From the NCBI RefSeq assembly GCF_921292975.1, contig NZ_CAKLCM010000001.1, positions 433,507-497,506 of the forward strand: 64,000 nt of DNA, read 5' to 3'. The notes under the pieces were generated by a model. The model did not search any database. It was not told where the DNA came from and worked only from the letters and a program-made list of their open reading frames with translations. Both the position numbers and the translations under genes were made by a program. The stretch is from Vibrio hippocampi (GTDB taxonomy: Bacteria > Pseudomonadota > Gammaproteobacteria > Enterobacterales > Vibrionaceae). Below are positions 56,650 to 64,000 of the stretch, piece by piece. Positions within the stretch are counted from its first letter, which is position 1; each line of letters begins with the position of its first letter.

Positions 56650-58482
56650 ATGTCATCAAATGGAAATATAAAACCTCAAGACCCATTGGGTTTGACTGCG
56701 CCGATTAATGAGCAGCAGTTATCACAACTTCAGCAAGTTTCTGCAGAATTATCATCAAGTCAAATGGCTTGGTTAAGCGGTTATTTCTGGGGAATCAGTC
56801 AAGCACAGGCTCCTGCACAATTATCTCCAGTCGCGACAGCAGTCAGTTCTGCTGCCACTCAGCCTGCTGGGAAGCTAACCATTATTTTCGCTTCTCAAAC
56901 TGGTAATGCAAAAGGAGTTGCAGAATCACTAGAGCAAGAAGCAAAAGCTTTGGGTATTGAAGCGCAGCTTTTTGATGCGAGTGATTATAAAGGTAAAAAC
57001 CTCGCGAAAGAGACGCACGTAATTATTGTTGCGTCGACTAATGGTGAAGGTGAAGCCCCTGACAATGCAATAGAGCTGCATGAATTTTTGCAATCAAAGA
57101 AAGCACCTAAGTTACCGAACCTTAAATATGGTGTTATCGGTTTAGGTGACTCTAGCTACGAATTCTTTTGCCAAACAGGTAAGGACTTTGATGCTTATCT
57201 GGGCAAACTCGGGGCGACGGCATTTATTGAGCGTATTGACTGCGACGTCGACTACGATGAAGCGGCTGCTCAGTGGAAAAAAAGTGCCTTGGAAGTCGTT
57301 CAATCCGATATCGCTTCTCATCAAGCCGATGTGGTCACTCTACCTGTATCGACCGCTGCCGCATCTATTAGCTATACCAAGCAATCGCCCTATACAGCAA
57401 CATTGCTGACCAGTCAAAAAATCACAGGTCGTGATTCAGGTAAAGATGTACGTCATATCGAGATTGATTTGGAAGGTTCGGGTCTAACGTATCAACCAGG
57501 TGATGCGCTTGGGGTGTGGTATGAAAACAGCGCGGAGTTAGTCGATAAAATCTTACATCAAGTCGGTCTTTCTGGCGTCGAAAGCGTCAATGTGGATGAG
57601 CAGAGTCTTTCAATTCGCTCTGCATTAATTGGTTACTATGAGATTACTGCATCGAACCCACAACTTGTGACCAAGTACGCTGAACTCGCAGACAGCAAAA
57701 AGCTGCTCAAGCTGGTTGAAGATAAAGAGAAACTAAGAAATTACGCAGCCAATACACAAGTACTGGATGTGTTCAAAGAGAAAAAAGCCAAGCTTGATCC
57801 TGAAGCATTACTTTCTTTGCTGCGTCGTTTAACGCCACGTCTCTACTCTATTGCATCAAGCCAAGAAGAGGTTGGAGAAGAAGTTCACCTCACCGTGGGT
57901 TTAGTGGAATACCAAGCAGGTGATGAATCTCGCTTTGGCGGCGCATCGAAATTCTTATCTCACGGTCTTGAAGAAGGCGGGGAAGTTAAGGTTTACGTAG
58001 AGAGTAACAATCACTTTAAACTGCCAGAAGATGACAATACTCCGATCATCATGGTAGGACCAGGAACGGGCATTGCACCGTTTAGGAGCTTTGTTCAAGA
58101 GCGCGAAAATAGTGATGCGCAAGGTAAAAACTGGTTGTTCTTTGGTGATAGGACCTTCACTCAAGACTTCTTGTATCAAGTTGAATGGCAGAAATATCTT
58201 AAGTCAGGTGTTTTATCTCGCCTTGATGTGGCATTTAGCCGTGACCAACATGAGAAAGTCTATGTTCAGCACCGCTTACTTGCACAAGGACAACAAGTTT
58301 GGCAATGGTTAGAAGAGGGGGCTCACGTCTATGTATGTGGTGATGCCAACCATATGGCCAAAGATGTACACGCTGCATTGATCGAGATTGTAAAACAGCA
58401 TGGTGGTAAAGACTTAGATCAAGCAGAGGAATATGTAAACCAACTACGTAAAGCAAAACGTTATCAAAAGGATGTGTACTAA
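56650..58482 (+). CDS. cysJ: Sulfite reductase [NADPH] flavoprotein alpha subunit
   Basis: CysJ passes electrons from NADPH through FAD and FMN to CysI. The 610-residue protein has a flavodoxin-like N-terminal domain ([17 protein letters not shown] near residue 78), an FAD-binding middle ([20 protein letters not shown] near residue 395, RxYSxxSS motif) and an NADPH-binding C-terminus ([18 protein letters not shown] near residue 467, [13 protein letters not shown] near residue 560). The ATG at 56650 is preferred over an in-frame start at 56629. Its stop codon overlaps the cysI start by one base. Confidence 0.97.
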   Translation: MSSNGNIKPQDPLGLTAPINEQQLSQLQQVSAELSSSQMAWLSGYFWGISQAQAPAQLSPVATAVSSAATQPAGKLTIIFASQTGNAKGVAESLEQEAKALGIEAQLFDASDYKGKNLAKETHVIIVASTNGEGEAPDNAIELHEFLQSKKAPKLPNLKYGVIGLGDSSYEFFCQTGKDFDAYLGKLGATAFIERIDCDVDYDEAAAQWKKSALEVVQSDIASHQADVVTLPVSTAAASISYTKQSPYTATLLTSQKITGRDSGKDVRHIEIDLEGSGLTYQPGDALGVWYENSAELVDKILHQVGLSGVESVNVDEQSLSIRSALIGYYEITASNPQLVTKYAELADSKKLLKLVEDKEKLRNYAANTQVLDVFKEKKAKLDPEALLSLLRRLTPRLYSIASSQEEVGEEVHLTVGLVEYQAGDESRFGGASKFLSHGLEEGGEVKVYVESNNHFKLPEDDNTPIIMVGPGTGIAPFRSFVQERENSDAQGKNWLFFGDRTFTQDFLYQVEWQKYLKSGVLSRLDVAFSRDQHEKVYVQHRLLAQGQQVWQWLEEGAHVYVCGDANHMAKDVHAALIEIVKQHGGKDLDQAEEYVNQLRKAKRYQKDVY

Positions 58483-60200
58483 TGAGTAAGCAAGAAGTAT
58501 TAGGCGAAGTATTAGGACCTCTATCTGATAACGAACGTCTTAAAAAGCAGAGTAATTTGCTGCGAGGCACTATTGAGCAAGATCTCCAAGATCCCATTAC
58601 AGGAGGCTTTACTGCCGATAATTTTCAGCTGATCCGTTTCCACGGTATGTATCAGCAAGATGACCGTGACATTCGTAACGAGCGAGCGAAGCAAAAATTG
58701 GAACCACTGCACAACGTTATGTTGCGTGCGAGAATGCCCGGTGGTGTCATTACACCAAAGCAGTGGTTAGCTATCGATAAGTTTGCAACAGAGCATTCGC
58801 TGTATGGCAGTATCCGTCTGACGACTCGTCAAACGTTTCAGTTTCATGGTGTGTTAAAGCCAAACATCAAACTGATGCACCAGACTCTTAACCAAATCGG
58901 TATTGACTCGATTGCCACCGCTGGTGATGTCAACCGAAACGTACTCTGCACCACCAACCCAGTTGAATCAGAGCTGCATCAAGAAGCTTATGAATGGGCG
59001 AAGAAAATCAGCGAACACCTTCTTCCAAAGACAAAAGCGTATGCAGAGATCTGGTTAGATGGTGAGAAAGTCGAGACCACAGAAGAAGATGAACCGATTC
59101 TGGGTAAAACTTATCTTCCTCGTAAATTTAAAACAACGGTCGTGATTCCACCGCAGAATGATGTGGATGTGCATGCTAATGATCTTAACTTTGTTGCCAT
59201 AGCCGAAAACGGCAAACTGGTGGGGTTCAATGTACTCGTCGGGGGTGGTCTTGCTATGACGCATGGGGACACTTCTACTTATGCTAGGAGAGCCGATGAT
59301 TTCGGCTTCATTCCTGTCGAGAAAACTCTGGCTGTTGCCGAGGCGGTTGTCACCACCCAGCGCGATTGGGGTAATCGTTCAAATCGTAAAAATGCCAAAA
59401 CGAAATACACATTAGACCGTGTCGGTATTGATGTCTTTAAGGCAGAGGTCGAGCGTCGAGCTGAAACCCAGTTTGCGGTCAGTCGTGACTACGAGTTTAC
59501 AGGTCGTGGGGATCGTATTGGTTGGGTTGAAGGCATTGATGGTAAACATCACTTAGCTCTGTTTATCGAGAATGGTCGTTTACTCGATTATCCAGGCAAA
59601 CCACTTAAGACAGGTATGGCGGAGATTGCAAAAATCCACAAAGGGGATTTTCGCATGACAGCAAACCAGAACTTGATTGTTGCGGGAGTGGCTAAGTCGA
59701 ATAAAAACAAAATTGAAGCGATTGCTCGTCAGCATGGTTTGATGAGTGATGAGACATCGGAGCAAAGAAAGAACTCAATGGCGTGTGTTGCGTTTCCTAC
59801 CTGTCCATTAGCGATGGCGGAAGCGGAACGTTTCTTACCGGACTTTGTCACTCAAGTTGAGAATGTGTTTGATAAACACTCGGTACCTAAAGGTGAGAGT
59901 ATCGTCTTGCGTGTCACAGGCTGTCCAAATGGTTGTGGTAGAGCGATGTTGGCAGAAATTGGTTTAGTGGGTAAAGCACCAGGTCGATACAATCTACACC
60001 TAGGTGGCAATCCGCAAGGAACTCGTATTCCTAAGATGTATAAAGAGAACATCACAGATAAAGAGATCCTAGAACATATTGACCAACTGGTTGGGCAATG
60101 GATTGAACAACGCCAAGATAAAGAAGCGTTCGGCGATTTTGTTATTCGCGCGGGCATTATAGCGGAAGTGAAAGTATCAAAGAGGGATCTGTATGCTTAA
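58482..60200 (+). CDS. cysI: Sulfite reductase hemoprotein beta subunit
   Basis: CysI reduces sulfite to sulfide at a siroheme-[4Fe-4S] centre. The 572-residue protein has [13 protein letters not shown] near residue 111 and the cluster-binding motifs CVAFPTC near residue 430 and CPNGCGRA near residue 480; all four cysteines are present. It is translationally coupled to cysJ by a one-base overlap and to cysH by an eight-base overlap. The operon order J-I-H matches Enterobacteria. No CysB site was recognised by eye upstream. Confidence 0.98.
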   Translation: MSKQEVLGEVLGPLSDNERLKKQSNLLRGTIEQDLQDPITGGFTADNFQLIRFHGMYQQDDRDIRNERAKQKLEPLHNVMLRARMPGGVITPKQWLAIDKFATEHSLYGSIRLTTRQTFQFHGVLKPNIKLMHQTLNQIGIDSIATAGDVNRNVLCTTNPVESELHQEAYEWAKKISEHLLPKTKAYAEIWLDGEKVETTEEDEPILGKTYLPRKFKTTVVIPPQNDVDVHANDLNFVAIAENGKLVGFNVLVGGGLAMTHGDTSTYARRADDFGFIPVEKTLAVAEAVVTTQRDWGNRSNRKNAKTKYTLDRVGIDVFKAEVERRAETQFAVSRDYEFTGRGDRIGWVEGIDGKHHLALFIENGRLLDYPGKPLKTGMAEIAKIHKGDFRMTANQNLIVAGVAKSNKNKIEAIARQHGLMSDETSEQRKNSMACVAFPTCPLAMAEAERFLPDFVTQVENVFDKHSVPKGESIVLRVTGCPNGCGRAMLAEIGLVGKAPGRYNLHLGGNPQGTRIPKMYKENITDKEILEHIDQLVGQWIEQRQDKEAFGDFVIRAGIIAEVKVSKRDLYA

Positions 60201-60966
60201 AACCCAGGACAACTTTAAACTCGACGATTTACTTTCGCTGACCAAGACTGAACAGATCATTAAGTTGGCCGAGCTGAATAGTGAATTGGAACGACTCACT
60301 GCAGTAGAGAGAATCTGTTGGGCTTTAGAGTATTTGCCTGGTGAGCATATCCTCAGTTCAAGTTTCGGAATACAAGCGGCAGTGATGTTGCATCTGGTTA
60401 ATAGTGTTAAACCGGATATTCCGGTGGTATTAACGGATACTGGTCATCTATTTTCTGAAACCTACAGCTTTATAGACCACTTGACCGAGACCTTAAATTT
60501 AAACCTACATATATATAGGGCGGAGATCAGTACTGCCTGGCAAGAAGCTCGCTATGGTAAGTTATGGGAGCAAGGATTAGAGGGGCTGAAGCGTTATAAT
60601 CAGATCAACAAGGTTGAACCGATGAAAAAAGCGCTTGAAACCCTCAATGTACAGACTTGGTTTTCAGGCTTGCGACGTGAACAGTCAGAGAGTCGATCAC
60701 ATCTACCCGTGTTAGCGATCCAAAATGGACGCTTTAAATTCTTGCCAATCATCGATTGGAGTAGCAAGCAGGTACATGAATATCTAGTGGAACATAACTT
60801 AAGTTATCATCCACTAAGAGATCAAGGCTATCTATCTGTAGGGGATACACACTCCACTAAGAAGTGGGAAGCGGGCCTAAAAGAAGAGGAAACCCGTTTT
60901 AATGGATTGAAACGCGAGTGTGGTCTGCATGAAGATGATGCTGAGCAAGATGGTTCAGGTATATAG
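60193..60966 (+). CDS. cysH: Phosphoadenosine phosphosulfate reductase
   Basis: CysH reduces PAPS to sulfite with thioredoxin. The 257-residue protein has the nucleotide-binding [15 protein letters not shown] near residue 54, [10 protein letters not shown] near residue 83, and a C-terminal KRECGLH near residue 238 with the catalytic cysteine. The extra CC...CxxC cysteines of APS reductases are missing, so PAPS is the expected substrate. It overlaps cysI by eight bases and ends the cysJIH operon at a terminator. Confidence 0.97.
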   Translation: MLKTQDNFKLDDLLSLTKTEQIIKLAELNSELERLTAVERICWALEYLPGEHILSSSFGIQAAVMLHLVNSVKPDIPVVLTDTGHLFSETYSFIDHLTETLNLNLHIYRAEISTAWQEARYGKLWEQGLEGLKRYNQINKVEPMKKALETLNVQTWFSGLRREQSESRSHLPVLAIQNGRFKFLPIIDWSSKQVHEYLVEHNLSYHPLRDQGYLSVGDTHSTKKWEAGLKEEETRFNGLKRECGLHEDDAEQDGSGI

Positions 60967-60985
60967 ATAACGAAATCTTGAATTT

Positions 60986-61012
60986 AAAAGGGAGCATTTG
61001 CTCCCTTTTTTA
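60986..61012 (+). terminator. Terminator of cysJIH
   Basis: A 10-bp perfect stem (AAAAGGGAGC/GCTCCCTTTT) with loop ATTT is followed by more T residues, 19 bases after the cysH stop. Confidence 0.92.
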
Positions 61013-61124
61013 ATAACTCTGTGGATAACTTGTAGTCATGCTTAGGATAAAACTTGAAGATTTGGCGGTTTGATTCAAAATTCGACAAATAGACGTTATT
61101 TTTGCATTTTTCTTAAAAAAGCGC

Positions 61125-61152
61125 TTGCCAATAAACTAAAGCTCCCTATAAT
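61125..61152 (+). promoter_or_regulatory. rRNA operon promoter P1
   Basis: TTGCCA and TATAAT elements are 16 bases apart with a GCGACC discriminator just after the -10, typical of stringently controlled rrn P1. The DNA upstream (61085-61120) is A/T-rich (TTATTTTTGCATTTTTC), consistent with an UP element and Fis sites. Confidence 0.82.
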
Positions 61153-61271
61153 GCGACCTCACTGACACGGCAGAGCCAATAAGGCTTCAAGCCAATAGTC
61201 AGAACGACGAGCCGTCGGAAAAGATAAAAGTTTGTTTGATTCAAAAAAGAAAAAAATAAACAAGAAAGTGG

Positions 61272-61299
61272 TTGACACTGAAGATTATCTCGCTAAAAT
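61272..61299 (+). promoter_or_regulatory. rRNA operon promoter P2
   Basis: A consensus TTGACA -35 and a TAAAAT -10 with a 16-base spacer lie about 147 bases downstream of P1, the normal tandem-promoter distance for rrn operons. Confidence 0.8.
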
Positions 61300-61335
61300 G
61301 GCCGTCCACTTTGAGAGAAAGCTCACAAAGTAAAA

Positions 61336-61349
61336 CGCTCTTTAACAAT
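61336..61349 (+). promoter_or_regulatory. boxA antitermination element in the 16S leader
   Basis: CGCTCTTTAACAAT matches the boxA core (TGCTCTTTAACA) that loads NusB/NusE antitermination factors. It lies between P2 and 16S. The following 230-base leader to 61586 contains partial stems (CAAGTC-GAAA-GACTTG near 61442-61458) and the precursor processing sequence. Confidence 0.8.
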
Positions 61350-61586
61350 ATAAACCTATCAATCTGTGTGGGCACTCGTTGATGATAATCAAAAAGAGAT
61401 ACTTCGGTATCCATTTAGATTTCAATGAACTGAGTGACCAAACAAGTCGAAAGACTTGGCACAGTCAATTCATTGTTGTTCTGTTGGAACAACAATAGCT
61501 TTAAAATGACTTCTTACTTTCGAGTAAGGACAGTTTTGAAGTCAGTATTCGTTGAGTCTCCCCTATTTATAGGGAATCAAAATCTT

Positions 61587-63139
<1,553 letters not shown>

Positions 63140-63221
63140 ACGATAAGATTATTGCGATGAGTGTTCACACAGATTGATATGGTTTTTAGAGCAAGTAGAA
63201 AGGATTATGCTACTACCAGAT

Positions 63222-63297
63222 GGGGCTATAGCTCAGCTGGGAGAGCGCTTGCCTGGCAGGCAAGAGGTCACCGGTTCGATCCCGGTTAGCTCCACCA
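63222..63297 (+). tRNA. tRNA-Ala(GGC) in the 16S-23S spacer
   Basis: A 76-nt tRNA with acceptor GGGGCTA/TAGCTCC, including the G3-U70 pair that marks tRNA-Ala, anticodon GGC in loop CTGGCAG, discriminator A and encoded CCA. It is the only tRNA in this spacer. In E. coli spacers the alanine tRNA has anticodon TGC instead. Confidence 0.95.
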
Positions 63298-63374
63298 TCT
63301 TTAAGTGTTTTCTTTCGGCATTTGCTTGAGAATATTTAGAAATGGTTTCCTTCTTTATAGAGAAGGTGAAACAT

Positions 63375-63388
63375 TGCTCTTTAACAAT
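63375..63388 (+). promoter_or_regulatory. boxA element in the 16S-23S spacer
   Basis: TGCTCTTTAACAAT matches the boxA consensus and lies downstream of tRNA-Ala, as in other gammaproteobacterial spacers, to keep transcription through 23S resistant to termination. The rest of the spacer (63389-63707) holds repeats that pair for 23S precursor processing and no other gene. Confidence 0.8.
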
Positions 63389-63707
63389 TTGGAAAGCTGA
63401 CGAATAACAACAATCCCCTTATCTTTTAGATAAGCGTTGTTATTCAAATAAAAGTTCTCAAATCCTAGTGATTCTTTTCAATAAAGAATGATTAGGTACC
63501 AACACACATTCAAGTGTTCTTGGAAACAACATAACTTCGGTTGTGTTTGTTCACTTTTTGCTTCTGCTTTTTTATAAAAAGCGGAAATAAAGAGTTATTT
63601 GAGTCCGGCAAAATCAAAGCTATCTCGCTCATTCAAATAATGAGATAGCGACTTTGGTTGTTTAACGACAGCGCCAAGATTTCTTTAGAAACTCTTTGGG
63701 GTTGTAT

Positions 63708-64000
63708 GGTTAAGTGACTAAGCGTACACGGTGGATGCCTTGGCAGTCAGAGGCGATGAAAGACGTAGTAACTTGCGATAAGCCCAGATTAGGTAGTAAC
63801 AACCTGTGAGTCTGGGATGTCTGAATGGGGAAACCCACTAGCATAAGCTAGTATCATTAACTGAATACATAGGTTAATGAGGCGAACCGGGGGAACTGAA
63901 ACATCTAAGTACCCCGAGGAAAAGAAATCAACCGAGATTCCGAAAGTAGCGGCGAGCGAAATTGGATTAGCCCTTAAGCTTTTAGCACGTCAGGTGAAGA
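63708..64000 (+). rRNA. rrl: 23S ribosomal RNA (5' part, cut by window end)
   Basis: The sequence GGTTAAGTGACTAAGCGTAC at 63708 is the start of the Vibrio/E. coli 23S gene, followed by CGGTGGATGCCTTGGCAGTC. About 293 bases are in the window; the rest continues past 64000. Confidence 0.97.

Overview
The window is a chromosomal segment of a Vibrio or close relative in the Vibrionaceae. The evidence is gene order and protein sequence: mutS/pncC-recA-recX-alaS-aspartokinase-csrA followed by a tRNA-Ser/tRNA-Arg array, a sodium-pumping oxaloacetate decarboxylase set (oadGAB), gshA-luxS, the endA-rsmE-gshB-yqgE-ruvX block, metK, the tkt-epd-pgk-fba-mscS block, and an rRNA operon with a gammaproteobacterial 16S gene. 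I do not name a species.

Layout. 1-8.9 kb holds DNA repair and translation genes: 3'-truncated mutS, pncC, LexA-controlled recA with recX behind a terminator, alaS, a monofunctional aspartokinase and csrA. 9.1-10.15 kb is a tRNA operon with two tRNA-Ser(GCU) and six tRNA-Arg(ACG). 10.28-10.39 kb is a degenerate 14-bp tandem repeat. 10.7-13.9 kb is oadGAB. 14.1-20.6 kb carries an MDR oxidoreductase, a YqaA-like membrane protein, a two-domain M16 peptidase lipoprotein, gshA and luxS.

20.9-29.6 kb is an AT-richer accessory insert between core genes and is the main item of interest. It holds two small exported or membrane proteins, a 2395-residue Sec-signalled SpvB/TcdB-like RHS protein ending in a GHSLGGG lipase-like domain, and an ankyrin-repeat lipoprotein that is a candidate immunity protein. 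It looks like a self-contained polymorphic-toxin locus without nearby type VI secretion genes.

29.7-36.2 kb, minus strand, has ruvX, yqgE, gshB, rsmE, endA, sprT, a DUF2189-like membrane protein gene and metK with MetJ boxes. 36.6-43.5 kb has tkt, epd, pgk, fba and mscS: central carbon metabolism plus a mechanosensitive channel. 43.6-50.1 kb has a YbaK-like deacylase, argO with divergent argP, a SIMPL-domain protein, serA, rpiA, the 5-formyltetrahydrofolate cyclo-ligase gene, 6S RNA and zapA. 50.4-56.5 kb has ygfB, ubiH, ubiI, a CheX-like gene, zur, dusA, pspG and a small unknown gene. 56.6-61.0 kb is the sulfite/PAPS reduction operon cysJIH. 61.1 kb to the end is an rRNA operon with two promoters, 16S, tRNA-Ala(GGC) and the start of 23S.

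Most genes belong to conserved operons ending in clear hairpin terminators. All coordinates and motifs come from reading the sequence; family names come from recognition of conserved motifs, not from a database search.
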